Assembly (NCBI RefSeq): GCF_945605565.1
Contig: NZ_OX216966.1
Location: 5,262,001 to 5,326,000, forward strand
Direction: 5' to 3'
From: Paenibacillus dendritiformis
GTDB taxonomy: Bacteria; Bacillota; Bacilli; Paenibacillales; Paenibacillaceae
Length of the DNA: 64,000 nt
This document shows positions 49,778-60,700 of this stretch, piece by piece. Position 1 is the first letter of the stretch; each line of letters opens with the position of its first letter. The position numbers and the translations under genes are program-made. The notes under the pieces are model-generated. The model made no database searches and was not told where the DNA came from. It saw only the letters and a list, made by a program, of their open reading frames with translations.

Positions 49778-49984
49778 GAAGCCCCCCTACTCCTTCACCT
49801 TGAAAAGATTAACCCATACTCCAAATAATCATACAACAAATGTGGTCAATGGCGAAGCAGACTAAGGAAACAGCAAAGCCGCCCCCATGGGACGACTCTA
49901 CTGTTCCGATAATTTGTGTATGCAAGATCACGATGCCGAGTTCATCGCTCCTCGGATTGAATTCGCAGGCTGCATCATGTGACC

Positions 49985-52900
49985 TTACAATCCAGCCCAC
50001 ACGTCCTTCACGTATTGACCGTCGTTTTGAAGGCTTTCAAGCCAGTTTTGCGCCGATTCTTCCGTTGTGCCGTGAGCCTCGCGGTAAGCGGTACGGAAAG
50101 TTTCCTCCACCTCCGGAGCCATCTTGCTGCCGTCCCCGCAGACATACAGCTTTGCTCCCCGATTCAGCAAGTCGAGCAGCTTGCCGGCATCGCGCTTGAT
50201 CAAATCCTGCACGTACGTCTTGGGCTTGTTCGCCACTCGCGAGAAAGCCGTGTGGAGTCGAACGAAGCCGTCCCGTTCATATTGCTCCAGTTCCTCACGG
50301 TACAGGTAATCGTGTTCCGGATTGCGGCAGCCGAAATACAGATGCGCCTCCCCGAGCGTCTTTCCTTCCTGCTTCAGAGCTCGCCGAGCTTGAAGAAATC
50401 CTCTGAATGGCGCAACGCCCGTGCCTGGTCCGACCATGATCATCGGCGTGTCCGCTTGCTCCGGAAGCAGGAATCCCGATTCCGGCGTCCGCACGAACAT
50501 GGCGATGGCATCCCCCGGCTGGCGGACGGCGAGATAATTCGAGGTCACGCCGCGGAATTCGCCGCGCCCGCTCCTGGCCGGCCCGCGAACGACCCCGACC
50601 GTAATGCTGACTCGATCCGGCAGCGCCTTGGGAGAACTGGAAATGGAGTAATAGCGCGCTTTGAGCGGCGGCAGCAGCTCTATGAACCGTTGGAACGGAA
50701 GTTCGCAAGCCGGATACTTCTCCAGCAGGTCGATCATCGTCACCCGTTTGCTCAGCACTTGATCCTGATAAGTATCCTCCTGCAGAAGCGCCTCAAGCTC
50801 CTGCTTGTGCGGCGGACATACGGTGAAGGAAGCCATCTCGCGAAGCTGCGCACGCGTTGCCGCTTCCTGCAGCTCCACACTGTGGCTGAGCAAATCGTGA
50901 ACGCTGATCGGACGATCGAGCGGAAGATGCGCGGCACTTCGTCCGGATGCGCTAATGATCAAATGATCGCTCCCCTGTAGGCCAAAACGGCGAAGAACGC
51001 GATCCACAAGCTCCTGTGCGTTCACGGGAAGGACCCCAAGATGATCCCCTTCCCGATAGGTTACCCCATCCGGCAGCGCGATTTCCAGATGTCGTGTGCT
51101 CCGTTCGCTGCCTTCTCCCTGCAATTCACGGTTCTCTACAATATTCGCGAGAAGGGCATCGTAAGTTTCTGCAAGCGGGGTTCCGATCAGACCGCTAACG
51201 AACTGAATGCTCAACGTGGTTCGTTCCCGGTGCGGCTGGCCACCGCTCTTCAAGCCCAGAGCGTTCAGCACATCTTGCCACAGGCGGTCGCCCCATTCCT
51301 CGAGCTGCTTCTCAAAATCGCCGCTCGCATCCGCTTCCCCGCGGGCAACAAGGCGGGTGGCCCCTTTGTCTGCAAGCGCCTCATCGATAAACCGCGGAAC
51401 CTGCTGGTAGGTGCCTGCCCAATTATGATCGCCGCATCCGAAGACCGCATACCGAACCCCCTCGAATGCGCCCGGTTCCGCTCCCTCCAGCCATTGGACA
51501 AATTCGCGGGCATTGCTCGGCGGCTTCCCGTTGTACGACGCGGAGACGATAAACACAACGCCTTCCTTGGGCAGCTTGCCCACACGCTCGTTAAGCGGCG
51601 CCACCTCGCTGCGGAAGCCTTGATAGCGGGCGGTGTCCGCAAGCTCTCGGGCAATCCCCTCAGCCGTCCCGAGATTGGATCCGTACAGAACAAGCAGCGG
51701 CGTATTATGAGCCTCCACCGTGGGGGCCGCTGTCTGCACCGCCGGCTTGCCGACAGGCGCCTCGTTCCCCACAGCGGAAATCGTAAAGGCCCCCTGGCCG
51801 GCCCGGAGACGGACACGAATAGTAAAGCCTTCCGGCTTAAGCGTCAACGTCTCCTTCACTTTCAATTGATAATTCGTGTGATCGATGATTTCAAAATACT
51901 TGAGCACCATCCCGAGCACAAGCGTCGCTTCCTGCAGGGCAAATTGTTGACCGATGCAGGCGCGCTGGCCGTTTCCGAACGGTTTGTAGGCGTGTTCTGG
52001 AATTCGGCTGGGGTCTTCAAACCGTTCCGGACAGAACTCGTCGACATTGTCCCCCCACACGGATGTATCCCGATGAAGCTTGGGAATAAGGACGTTCACG
52101 CTGTCTCCTTTTTTCAGAGGGTATTTCCCCGCCAGTAACGTGTCTTCCTTCGCATACAAGGAGAATGCCGGGGCGGTCGGCCATAAGCGCAGAGCCTCGT
52201 TGAGAATCATCCGGATGTATTTGAGCTCCCGGACTCGGGTATATGTCGGAACCGGTTCGGTCAGAACGCGGTCCACCTCTTCGTAAGCCTTTTGCAGTTT
52301 TTCCGGATTTTTTAGCAAATAGTACATGGCAAAGGACAACAGTCCGCTTGTCGTCTCATGTCCGGCAATGAGGAACGTAATGATCTGATAACGGATATTC
52401 TCGTCGTCCAGCGGTTCGCCCGTCTCCGGATCTTTGCCTGTCAGCATATGAGCAAGCAGATCCTTCCCATCTTCCCCGCCGTGCGCCTTGCGTTCGGCGA
52501 TAATTTTATCGACCAGAGAGAACATCGTTTGAATATCGTGCTTATATTGCCGTTTCGTCAAAATCATCATTTTATCTTGCAGCCCGAGACGCTGCAGTTG
52601 ATTCATTGCTTCATTCAATGCACGGACCATACTGATGATAAAAGGATGCGGCTGCTCCCGGTAGAAGCTGTTGAAGCGATAATTGAATCCGCACAGCCCG
52701 ATCGTATCCAGAGTAAGCCGAGTCATATCCTCCGGAACGTCCACGCTTTCGTCCGGGTTGAGCCGGGCCCACTTTTGCACAAGCTGCTGCGCGATATCTA
52801 CCATCATCGTATGATACCCTTGCATGGCTCTCTGACTAAAGCTGGGAAGCAAAATATTATGAGCTTTACTCCAATTCGGCTCCTCCGTAGCGCTCGTGAA

Positions 52901-53164
52901 TAAGCCGTCGCCGGCGAAAGCCCGCACCTTTTGCAAGGGGGCCCACAAATTTTTGTCAAAACGGGATTCGTCACAAGCATCCTCGACCAGTTCGTAACCG
53001 GAAATAAAGATTTCACTTCTTCCCGGCATATCCATTCGGAAGATCGGACCGTATTCATACGCAAGCTTTACGAGCGATTGAAGGGGAGCTTCGAGATCCA
53101 GCAGCGGCAAATTACCGAGCGGTCCAAACGTTTTCGGCTGCGGAACAGCAACGGATTCAGGCAT
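49985..53164 (-). CDS. Self-sufficient cytochrome P450 - P450 reductase (CYP102 / P450 BM3 type)
   Basis: The ~1,060-aa fusion has a haem domain (I helix [11 protein letters not shown]-type [10 protein letters not shown], haem-cysteine loop [12 protein letters not shown]), an FMN flavodoxin domain ([21 protein letters not shown]), and a reductase with FAD motif [10 protein letters not shown] and NADPH motif [12 protein letters not shown]. Such enzymes hydroxylate long-chain fatty acids at sub-terminal positions using NADPH. The start is ATG 53170 or 53164, AAAGG being 4 or 10 bases upstream. A Bm3R1/FatR-type operator lies at 53250-53269, although no Bm3R1-like repressor gene is adjacent as in Bacillus. 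Confidence 0.96.
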   Translation of the reverse strand: MPESVAVPQPKTFGPLGNLPLLDLEAPLQSLVKLAYEYGPIFRMDMPGRSEIFISGYELVEDACDESRFDKNLWAPLQKVRAFAGDGLFTSATEEPNWSKAHNILLPSFSQRAMQGYHTMMVDIAQQLVQKWARLNPDESVDVPEDMTRLTLDTIGLCGFNYRFNSFYREQPHPFIISMVRALNEAMNQLQRLGLQDKMMILTKRQYKHDIQTMFSLVDKIIAERKAHGGEDGKDLLAHMLTGKDPETGEPLDDENIRYQIITFLIAGHETTSGLLSFAMYYLLKNPEKLQKAYEEVDRVLTEPVPTYTRVRELKYIRMILNEALRLWPTAPAFSLYAKEDTLLAGKYPLKKGDSVNVLIPKLHRDTSVWGDNVDEFCPERFEDPSRIPEHAYKPFGNGQRACIGQQFALQEATLVLGMVLKYFEIIDHTNYQLKVKETLTLKPEGFTIRVRLRAGQGAFTISAVGNEAPVGKPAVQTAAPTVEAHNTPLLVLYGSNLGTAEGIARELADTARYQGFRSEVAPLNERVGKLPKEGVVFIVSASYNGKPPSNAREFVQWLEGAEPGAFEGVRYAVFGCGDHNWAGTYQQVPRFIDEALADKGATRLVARGEADASGDFEKQLEEWGDRLWQDVLNALGLKSGGQPHRERTTLSIQFVSGLIGTPLAETYDALLANIVENRELQGEGSERSTRHLEIALPDGVTYREGDHLGVLPVNAQELVDRVLRRFGLQGSDHLIISASGRSAAHLPLDRPISVHDLLSHSVELQEAATRAQLREMASFTVCPPHKQELEALLQEDTYQDQVLSKRVTMIDLLEKYPACELPFQRFIELLPPLKARYYSISSSPKALPDRVSITVGVVRGPARSGRGEFRGVTSNYLAVRQPGDAIAMFVRTPESGFLLPEQADTPMIMVGPGTGVAPFRGFLQARRALKQEGKTLGEAHLYFGCRNPEHDYLYREELEQYERDGFVRLHTAFSRVANKPKTYVQDLIKRDAGKLLDLLNRGAKLYVCGDGSKMAPEVEETFRTAYREAHGTTEESAQNWLESLQNDGQYVKDVWAGL

Positions 53165-53249
53165 GCTCATCCATCCTTTCAAGACAATATAGGAACCATA
53201 TCCGAAGTGAAGTTGAACTTAGCTTGGCCGAAAACCAATCGTTGCATAC

Positions 53250-53269
53250 CGGAATGAATATTCATTCCG
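53250..53269. promoter_or_regulatory. Bm3R1/FatR-like operator upstream of the P450 gene
   Basis: CGGAATGAATATTCATTCCG is a perfect 20-bp palindrome 81-86 bases before the P450 start. As I recall, the Bm3R1 operator of P450 BM3 is the same palindrome with a CG in place of the central AT pair. Repression relieved by fatty acids is predicted. Confidence 0.78.
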
Positions 53270-53386
53270 AATACGAGATACCGAAGCACACCGTCGTCCC
53301 GCTATTCTCTGTTGTGGCTCCTCCAAAGAACGGATATCCGACATATGAAAAACACTCTTCCCTATTTCCCGCTCCACAAAGACAAA

Positions 53387-53422
53387 AACAAAAAAAGCCC
53401 TGCATAACAATGCTTAAGGCTT
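53387..53422 (-). terminator. Terminator of tRNA-Leu copy 2
   Basis: Read leftward, AAGCC...GGCTT with an inner GCA/TGC stem is followed by seven T, 17 bases after the CCA end. Confidence 0.7.
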
Positions 53423-53438
53423 CTCGAATTCGTAAGTA

Positions 53439-53525
53439 TGGTGCGGTCAAGAGGACTCGAACCTCCACGGGTGTTACCCCACTAGAACCTGAATCTAGCG
53501 CGTCTGCCAATTCCGCCATGACCGC
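53439..53525 (-). tRNA. tRNA-Leu (anticodon CAG), copy 2
   Basis: The 87-nt gene is identical to copy 1 at 9270-9356, with CCA encoded, anticodon loop TTCAGGT and a long variable arm. Flanks match for only a few bases (TAAGTA and CATAT). Confidence 0.95.
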
Positions 53526-53575
53526 ATATTTAGTATCTTACATTTCGTAATTTAATTTTCTTAGCGACAAGAAAT

Positions 53576-53604
53576 ATAATATCATGTATCCGGAACTGCG
53601 TCAA
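53576..53604 (-). promoter_or_regulatory. Promoter of tRNA-Leu copy 2
   Basis: On the minus strand TTGACG (53604-53599) and TATTAT (53581-53576) are 17 bases apart, 50 bases before the tRNA. Confidence 0.8.
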
Positions 53605-53732
53605 CACTTTTTCGAAAAATAATTTAAACCCATTTGAACCCACAGCACATGACCCCATTGCCGCCGCAGACCGGCGACAAAAGAACAGGACTGTCCCAAC
53701 AACTCGGCAGTCCTTCCATATCGCTATTCGAT

Positions 53733-53990
53733 TCAGGCTTCGCCTTCGGATGTCTCGGCTATCGGGCCCGAGTTCCCTTCCCCAAGCTCCGGCCGCGGCT
53801 CGCTGAAGGGCTGGATCAAATAGTTCCGGCTCAGCTTCACGATGCGCCGATTGCGCTTGCGAATCATCACCTCGTCCTCGCTCCAGGCGACGACGATGCC
53901 GATCACATCATTCGCTTCGAGCATGTCCCGCACGACACGCACCTTCGTGCCCTCCTGGCGGAACCGATCAAGCATAGTCTCGTCTATCAT
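53733..53990 (-). CDS. Unknown 85-aa protein
   Basis: ATG 53990 follows AAGGAG by six bases. The product (IDETMLDRFRQEGTKVRVVRDMLEANDVIGIVVAWSEDEVMIRKRNRRIVKLSRNYLIQPF) looks like a small beta-barrel, SH3/Hfq-sized, followed by an acidic tail (PELGEGNSGPIAETSEGEA). I recognise no family. The frame's upstream extension to 54116 is not coding-like. Confidence 0.65.
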   Translation of the reverse strand: MIDETMLDRFRQEGTKVRVVRDMLEANDVIGIVVAWSEDEVMIRKRNRRIVKLSRNYLIQPFSEPRPELGEGNSGPIAETSEGEA

Positions 53991-54102
53991 GGCCATCTCC
54001 TTTCTTGTATCGACTGCATCCATCACTCTGGCCCATGCTGCAATAGGGAACAAGGCCTGCCGGCTGACGCTGACAGGCCTTGCTTCCTCCGTCACGTGAA
54101 GG

Positions 54103-54429
54103 TTATCCGCCGACATGCTCTCTGGAGTCGTTCGTCTCGAACCAATAATCCAGTACTTTCGCCGACATGACGCGTTTTTGTATATATTCGACTTGCTGCG
54201 GGGTGAATTGCTCCTGCCAAGCCACCTGCAGCTGTTCGCACAGTTTGACGATAGTCAGTAATTCGGACCAGGCCACGTAACGTTTGTACCAGAAAAATTG
54301 AGGATGTTCAATCATATAGGGGTACAAATCATCGAACTCCGTATGCTTACAATCGAGAGCCCGTTCAAAATGAACTTTAGCTTCCGACACCTTCTCCTGC
54401 AAAAAACGCGCTGTTGGTTGATCAATCAT
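54103..54429 (-). CDS. Unknown 108-aa protein
   Basis: A helical, Trp/Tyr-rich soluble protein (HFERALDCKHTEFDDLYPYMIEHPQFFWYKRYVAWSELLTIVKLCEQLQVAWQEQ). It starts at ATG 54429 after GAGGGGGCGACGAAG. No family recognised. It precedes the 85-aa gene on the same strand with a gap of about 110 bp. Confidence 0.65.
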   Translation of the reverse strand: MIDQPTARFLQEKVSEAKVHFERALDCKHTEFDDLYPYMIEHPQFFWYKRYVAWSELLTIVKLCEQLQVAWQEQFTPQQVEYIQKRVMSAKVLDYWFETNDSREHVGG

Positions 54430-54665
54430 CTTCGTCGCCCCCTCTCACCAACTTATCTTTATTATATGCCAAACAGGTGAATGGAGAAAAGCAGGCAATT
54501 TCATACAACGACTGCAACTTCTTGGAGTGAGCTCCGTCTATATTAATGAGAGTGTCCAAAGTCCCGCTCTCTTTCGTTATATGTAACCTGTTACGGTACA
54601 GATGAAAACCGATCCTATATCTATCGTCATACCCGCCGCGAGGCGGCGAAGGAGGAACCGCACCG

Positions 54666-55319
54666 ATGACCCGTGCCCCGATTACCCGAATCCTGCATAT
54701 GGTTGCAACTGCTGCCGCCCTTGGCGCTCTACTGTCCGGCTGTTCGACGCAAGCCGGCAGCGTGCCGCCGGCCAACCCGAAGACGCCGTATACGGCCAAG
54801 ACAGGCCCGACGGAAGAGACTCCGGCGACAGGCAAGGATAAGACGCGAGAGCGTACCGAGATCGCTTCGAATAAGGATAATTCCCGTTCCGCCTCCGCCA
54901 CGGGCGAGGAAGCCGAATTCAACCGGAAGCAGCCGAAGCTGAAGGGGATTGGGCTAAGCGATACCGAGGAGCAGGTGCGGCAGCTCTGGGGGGCGCCCGT
55001 CTCCCAATTCGTGATGGACGACGAGGAGCCGATTCATGTGCTGGAATATGACGGATTTTCGTTCGGCTGTCATGACGACGATAAGGTCGTATTTGTCGAG
55101 GTGTCGGGCGACGGCTCGTCCACCGGCATCAAGGGCCTGCACATCGGAGGCAAAAGCGATACCGCCGCGAAGGCTCTCGGCAATCCGGATCAAGATACCG
55201 GCTATGCCTGGAGCTACCAAGCGGCCAGCGCCCTGCTCCGGCTGGATCTCGATCCGAAGACAGGCAAGATTCAGTCCGTCAAGCTCTTCCCGATGGAGGA
55301 GAACGGGTTGAAGGCTTAA
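54666..55319 (+). CDS. Lipoprotein with DUF4309-like domain
   Basis: A lipobox (LGALLSGCSTQ, cysteine 26) anchors the protein; a Thr/Pro/Lys-rich linker of about 60 residues leads to two related modules, KLKGIGLSDTEEQVRQLWGAPVSQF and IKGLHIGGKSDTAAKALGNPDQDTG, each resembling the BLIP/DUF4309 half-domain. Similar domains occur in YjgB-type exported proteins. Function unknown. AAGGAGG is nine bases before ATG. Confidence 0.85.
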   Translation: MTRAPITRILHMVATAAALGALLSGCSTQAGSVPPANPKTPYTAKTGPTEETPATGKDKTRERTEIASNKDNSRSASATGEEAEFNRKQPKLKGIGLSDTEEQVRQLWGAPVSQFVMDDEEPIHVLEYDGFSFGCHDDDKVVFVEVSGDGSSTGIKGLHIGGKSDTAAKALGNPDQDTGYAWSYQAASALLRLDLDPKTGKIQSVKLFPMEENGLKA

Positions 55320-55340
55320 CTTCCTTGCCTGAGATCATAG

Positions 55341-55377
55341 AACGCCTTGCATCCGCTGCGGATCAAGGCGTTTGTTT
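55341..55377 (+). terminator. Terminator between convergent lipoprotein and DedA genes
   Basis: AACGCCTTG and CAAGGCGTT pair, with an inner ATCCGC/GCGGAT stem, followed by TGTTTT. It overlaps the last DedA codons. Confidence 0.8.
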
Positions 55378-55977
55378 TGGGCGGGCGCGGCGCCGGATCA
55401 GGACGAACACGAGCGCGCCGATGAGCAAAAGCATCGCTGCCAAGCCCACCATATATAGCGTTCCTTTGGTATGAATCCAATGAACGGCCGCCTCCCAATG
55501 AACTCCGACGAAATGCCCAATCGTCAAAAAAGTGGCGACCCAGATAATCGCTCCCGTCCCAGCTGCAAAAAAATAAAGAGACCAATTCATCCGTGCCATC
55601 CCGGCCAGGTAACAGGTCAAGTGGCGCAGTCCGGGAACAAAGTACCCGAAGACGATGGCCCATGGACCGAAGCGCTGGAACCAGCGTTCGGTGCGTTCCA
55701 CCCGCGCAGGCGTCAGCTTCACCCGCTTGCCGTACCGATTCAGCAGCGGCTTGCCGACCCTCCGTCCCACGATGTAGCTGACAGTCATGCCAGTCATGCT
55801 CCCGGCAAGGCATACAGCGAAGGCCGGCACGTATCCGAACGGGCCTTCCACCGTCAAGCTGCCGACGAATACCATGATCGTCTCATCCGGTATCGGCAGT
55901 CCGACGATGCCAAGCGCAAGCAAAAAAAATAAAGCAATGTACCCGAAATGGGTCAATGCCCATGTAATCTCCAGCAA
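55363..55977 (-). CDS. DedA family membrane protein
   Basis: The 204-aa protein has the DedA/SNARE-associated pattern: LGIVGLPIPDETIMVFVGSL, SMTGMTVSYIVGRRVGKPLLNRYG, FGPWAIVFGYFVPGLRHLTCYLAGM, then two more helices. DedA proteins are lipid-carrier (undecaprenyl phosphate or phospholipid) flippases linked to envelope homeostasis. Specific substrate unknown. Confidence 0.92.
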   Translation of the reverse strand: MLEITWALTHFGYIALFFLLALGIVGLPIPDETIMVFVGSLTVEGPFGYVPAFAVCLAGSMTGMTVSYIVGRRVGKPLLNRYGKRVKLTPARVERTERWFQRFGPWAIVFGYFVPGLRHLTCYLAGMARMNWSLYFFAAGTGAIIWVATFLTIGHFVGVHWEAAVHWIHTKGTLYMVGLAAMLLLIGALVFVLIRRRARPKQTP

Positions 55978-56121
55978 TCAAGGCTCCTCCTCTCACTCCC
56001 TAACTATCTTACCACATTGAGGGAGTCATGTCCGTCCCAAGCTTGTCATACGTATAGTAATGCGAACAAGCTAGCTCAATCCTTCGCATCAAGCTTCGTC
56101 GGACAAGGAGGCGCCTAATCG

Positions 56122-57234
56122 TTGAGACAGACGCTGCGGATATTACAGATTGCGTTCACTTACGTCGGAACCGTCGTCGGAGCCGGGTTCGCGACGGGCC
56201 AGGAAATTTTGCAGTTCTTCACCAAATACGGATGGATCGCTTCTCTCACGATCGGAGTGTCCAGCCTCATCTTTCTCTTCCTCGGAACGAAGCTGATGGT
56301 GATTGCCCATCAGATCCAGGCCCGTTCCTATGAAGATGTGAACCATTATTTGTTCGGTTCCCGGATCGGCGGCTGGGTCAGCATTTTCGCGATGATCGTC
56401 ATTGTGTGCGTGAATGGGGTCATGCTCGCCGGCGCGGGCTCCGTCTTCGTCCAGCAATTGAATTTTCACTACCAGACCGGGCTGCTGCTGACGCTTGTCT
56501 CCTCCTATTTCATCATCAATCGGGGAATGAGCGCGATATTAAGCCTCAACTCGCTCGTCGTGCCGACGATGCTGATCTTTACCGTCATTATCGTGACTCA
56601 CACGCTGCATATGCCGAACGCGGAACGGGTTTTTGCCATGACGACGGACACATCGTGGTATGCCGCATGGACCGCTCCGCTGCTGTACAGCGCCTTCAAT
56701 CTGGCGATGGCCCAGGCGGTCCTCGTCCCGCTGGGCGCCTCGATGCCGAACCGGAGAATCATACGTATCGGCGGTGCAATTGGGGGCGTCCTCATCGGCG
56801 TGCTGCTGCTGGCAGGCCATCTGGCTCTCTCCGTGCATATGCCAGGCATACAGCAGTTCGACATTCCGATGGGGGAAATCGCGCATACGCTCGGCACTAC
56901 CATCCAGCTCATTTATGTCCTGCTCATCTTTTCGGAAATTTTCACGACCTTTATCGCCGATCTGTATGGCATTACGCTCCAACTTCATCAACGGACCGGG
57001 TTGCCGAAGAAGCTGATATCGGCGCTCATCATGATGATGTGCTACACCATCAGCCAGTTCGGCTTCCGCACTCTGATCTCGTTCCTGTACCCGTTGTTCG
57101 GCATGTTCAGCCTCATATGGCTCTATCTGCTGATGCGGGCGGCCCAACCGGCGAAGCCCGGGACGGAACCGCCCTCCGCCCCTTCTCCCGCGGGAGGGAA
57201 GATCAAGCTGAATCCGCTCCCGCGCAAAAAATGA
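56122..57234 (+). CDS. ykvI: YkvI family membrane protein
   Basis: The 370-aa protein has about ten helices and matches Bacillus YkvI, an uncharacterised member of the amino-acid/polyamine/LeuT-fold transporter group (LQIAFTYVGTVVGAGFATGQEILQFF; LLYSAFNLAMAQAVLVPLGAS; SEIFTTFIADLYG). It starts with TTG 56122, ten bases after AAGGAGG. The C-terminal tail is Pro/Lys-rich. Substrate unknown. Confidence 0.88.
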   Translation: MRQTLRILQIAFTYVGTVVGAGFATGQEILQFFTKYGWIASLTIGVSSLIFLFLGTKLMVIAHQIQARSYEDVNHYLFGSRIGGWVSIFAMIVIVCVNGVMLAGAGSVFVQQLNFHYQTGLLLTLVSSYFIINRGMSAILSLNSLVVPTMLIFTVIIVTHTLHMPNAERVFAMTTDTSWYAAWTAPLLYSAFNLAMAQAVLVPLGASMPNRRIIRIGGAIGGVLIGVLLLAGHLALSVHMPGIQQFDIPMGEIAHTLGTTIQLIYVLLIFSEIFTTFIADLYGITLQLHQRTGLPKKLISALIMMMCYTISQFGFRTLISFLYPLFGMFSLIWLYLLMRAAQPAKPGTEPPSAPSPAGGKIKLNPLPRKK

Positions 57235-57374
57235 CGCACACACCATATGCCTATGCAAATGGCAAAGTCAGGCTGCTTCGGGACTTGCCCGGACCCGCCG
57301 CCAAGCATCGCGCTTGCGGCAGATGCGTTTGTTTTGTCTGCCGCTGCCGCGATGCCCGGATCCCCGGTGCGTTC

Positions 57375-57776
57375 TTACAACGTGCACACGACAATTTCGA
57401 TGTCCGTGTCTGCAAACACATCTTTTATCATCTCTCTCACTCTTCCCCACTGCAGCTTGTCAAGACCGCAGCCGATCTGCGGCATGGCAAGCGCAGTAAT
57501 GCCTTCCTCCAAGCATACGACTCTCATCGAGACAACGGCTTGGGTCAATGATTCATAGGTTGGCTTGTGCCAATATTTCGCTTTGGTCACCAGATTCAAG
57601 GCTCTGCCCACTTTATAGCATGTGCCTATTTTCAACGGGCTGTGCTTGGCCGTCTCTTGAAGAGAGGCAAGCTTGAACCTTTTTTTGAATTCGACCGCAA
57701 TCCCGGGCCGACATACGACACAATAAATAAATCTCTCGAAGCACCGCATGCCGGTCTCGATTGCATCTTCCCGCAT
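57375..57776 (-). pseudogene. Macro-domain protein, N-terminus degraded
   Basis: The frame holds most of a TARG1/ALC1-like macro domain: GIAVEFKKRFKLASLQETAKHSPLKIGTCYKV, YESLTQAVVSMRVVCLEEGI and MPQIGCGLDKLQWGRVREMI, which in this family bind and remove ADP-ribose. The first strand and the ligand-binding loop before GIAVEF are shortened to ERFIYCVVCRPGIAVEF, and no start with a ribosome site exists before the end of yhaN. It is probably a decayed gene, but a short functional form cannot be excluded. Confidence 0.6.
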
Positions 57777-57777
57777 C

Positions 57778-60700
57778 TTATCCGAGCGGACCCAGCTCCA
57801 CAATGCGCACATCGGCCATCTCATCCCGGAACGCCTTCGCGAGATGCGGATGGCAGGTCGTCATCACGATCTGATGAGACGATGACAGCCGATGCAGCGC
57901 CTGTACGGCTTGTCCCAGCCTCCTCCGGTCATAATTGACCAGAATGTCATCCAGAATCAGAGGAAGGGCCGCTTTATGGGACAATGCTTCCGCCAAGGCG
58001 AAGCGCATGGCCAGATAGAGCTGCTCCGCTGTTCCGCGGCTCAGCAGGGAACTGTCGATCATTCGCCCGTCCGCCCGTTCCACCTCCAGCCGCTTCGTGC
58101 CGTACGGCGCCGTCACCCGGACATACCGCCCCTCGGTCATCGCCCGCAGATGGGCGGCCGCCCGCTTCAGCACCTCCGGCTGCTTCTCTTGCTCGTAGAG
58201 CCGCCTTGTCCGCTGGATCAGCGTTCGGGCCAGCGCCAGCACCGCATAGCGGGACGCCTGTTCGTCGAGCTTCGCTTCGTTCATCGCGGCCTCGTGATGA
58301 TGCGCCGCTCCCTCGACCTCGGCCGTCAGCCGCTCATGCTCTTCCTTCAGCCGCCCGCGCTGCTCCTCTCCTTCACTGATGCGCGCATCCCACCGCTCCA
58401 GCTCCGCTTGCAATTCAGCGGCGCGCCGCTCCAGCTCGGGTCCATCATAGCGGGTCAGCAGCTCCTCCAGCGGCGCCCACTGCTCCGGACTTCCGCCCCG
58501 GTACACGATAGCCTCGCTCTCCTGCAGCATCCGCTCCCATTCCTGCCGGCGGGCCTCGGCATTCATCCGCAGGATGAACTCCGCTTCCTCCTTCACGCCC
58601 GCTTCCGCCAGCAGCCGTTCCTTCCGCTTGCGGGCATCCTCCGCATCCCGTGCGGCCGCTTGAGATGCCTCCAGAGCCGCTTCATGCTGCTGCACGCAGC
58701 GCTCGTATTCCTGCTGCCGCTTCTCTTCGGCCTCCAGCCGTTCCAGCAGCCGATACAGCTCCCCGATGGAAGAGAAGCCCCGGCGTCCCTCCGCTTCGTT
58801 CGGGAGGGCGTCCGCCGAATCCGTCTCATCCGCTTCCGGGCGCTCGGCCGCCGCGGCCGCTTCGCCGTCTCCTTCGGCAGCTCCCCAGGCGGCCTGCAGC
58901 AGCCGGGCGCATTCCTGCTCGACCTCCCCGATCTGGCGCCGCAGACGGGAGGCTCGCTCCAGCAGCCGCTCCCGCTGGCTCTCCATATCGAGCGCTTGCT
59001 CCACCCGGCGGAGATGCTCCAGCGCGCCGGCGGGGCTGAGCGACTCCGGCAGCCCGCGCTCCCGGAGCCAGCCGCGCCAGCGCCCAGCGGCCCCTCTCTC
59101 CGCCGCCAGGGCCGCCTCGGCTTCATCCGCCAAGGCATCGGCCCGCCGCCCGGCGGCCGCGGCGGCCTCGGCTGCATGCCGGGCGCGATCGGCCAGCTGC
59201 GCCTGCTCGCGCGCCCACTCGGCCGTATCGGCCAGCACTTGCGCCAGCGCCTGCTGCTCCGCAGCGTCAGGCAGCGCCGTCGCGCCGCCGGTCCCGGGCC
59301 AGAGCAGGCCAAGCAGCCCCCGCAGCGCTTCGGCCTGCAGCGCGGCCATCCGCTCGGCCGCGCCGCCCTCATCCGCAGGGCCTTCAACCCGGCCCGCGTG
59401 CCCGCTGCGGCTGGTATAGGCCCATGCGAGCGTCCCGGCAAGGCCGACGGCCGCCACCGCTCCCGCGGCCAGCCATTGGCCCGCCGCGAAGCCGAGCAGC
59501 GCGGCCAGCAGCAGCGCGCCGCCGCCGAAGGCGTACGCGCCGGCCGCTGCCGGGCTGCGGCGCTCCCCGGCGGCCCGAGCTGCCCGGCCCGCCCGGCCGG
59601 TCGGTGGCGCCGGAGCCAGGGCCTGCCGCGACGCGAGCGCGTCCTGGAGCGCCTGGCCGCGGCGCACGGCCTCCTCGGCCTGGGCCGGCGTCGGCGCGAA
59701 GCCGGCGCCGCGCACGCCGGCCGCCGTATGCCGCGCGAGCGCGCGCTCCGCTTCGCGGCGTTCGGCCTCCGCCGCGTCCGCCTCGCGGGCCGCCCGCTCC
59801 CCAGCGTCGGCGGCCTGGGCATGCGCCCGGCTGACGGCGTCGGCCTCCGCCTGCGCGGCCCGGGCCTGCTCCGCCTGCGTGAAGCTCGCGTCGCAGGCAA
59901 GCATCCGCTCCGGCGTCCAGCCGGAATCCGTCTGGCGGGCCAGGCGGCGCAGCTCTGCCGCGAGCCGCGCGGCTTCCGCCTCGGTCTCCGCGGCCGTCTC
60001 CTGCCAGTGGCGGACCGCATCCGCCTGCCGGGCCAGGCGGCGCGCCTCGGGCGCGAGCGCCAGCAGCACCCCCTGCGGGCGCAGCGCGGCGAGCCGCCGT
60101 TCCCATGCGGCCCGCTGCTCCTCCGCGCGGCCAAGCGCCGCCTCCGCCTCGGCCAGCCGGCGCTCGTTCGCTTCCCAGCGCGCGGCGGCGTCGGGCGGCC
60201 AAGCCGCGAGCGGCGGCAGCCCCGCCAGCGCTTCGCGCGCCGCGACGAGACGCACCCACGTCTCGCTGACATGGGCGGCTCGCTCCGTCAAGGCCAGCGC
60301 CTCGCGGACGGAGCGGCGCGCGGAGGCAGCCGCTTCAAGCCCGGCGTCCGCTTCCGCCAGCCGCGCTTCCACGTCGGCAAGCCGCGCCGCCTGCGCCTGG
60401 CCTTCCCGCCGCGCCCGGTCCGCGCGGTCCAGCGCTTGCAGCGTATGCGCCAGCTCCTGCGAGCGGCCGCGCGGCTTATACAGCTTGTCCGCCTCCTGCT
60501 GCAGCCACCGTTCGGCCTCGGCGACCTGACGGCCGCCCCCAAGGCCGGTGTCGTACAGGAAGGCGCCGACCTCGTCGCCCTGGAGCGCCTGCAGCTCATG
60601 CAGCTCGTCCAGCGTAATCGCGAACAGACGCCGGAACAACTCCCCGTTCAGTCCGCCCAGCAGCTCCGTCTCCAGCGCGGACTGGGTCATCCGGTCCAGG

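Noticed and set aside
53262..53519. Minus-strand frame starting MAELADALDSGSS, and its twin at 9132-9350
   Set aside because: It is the translated tRNA-Leu gene, a well-known annotation artefact.
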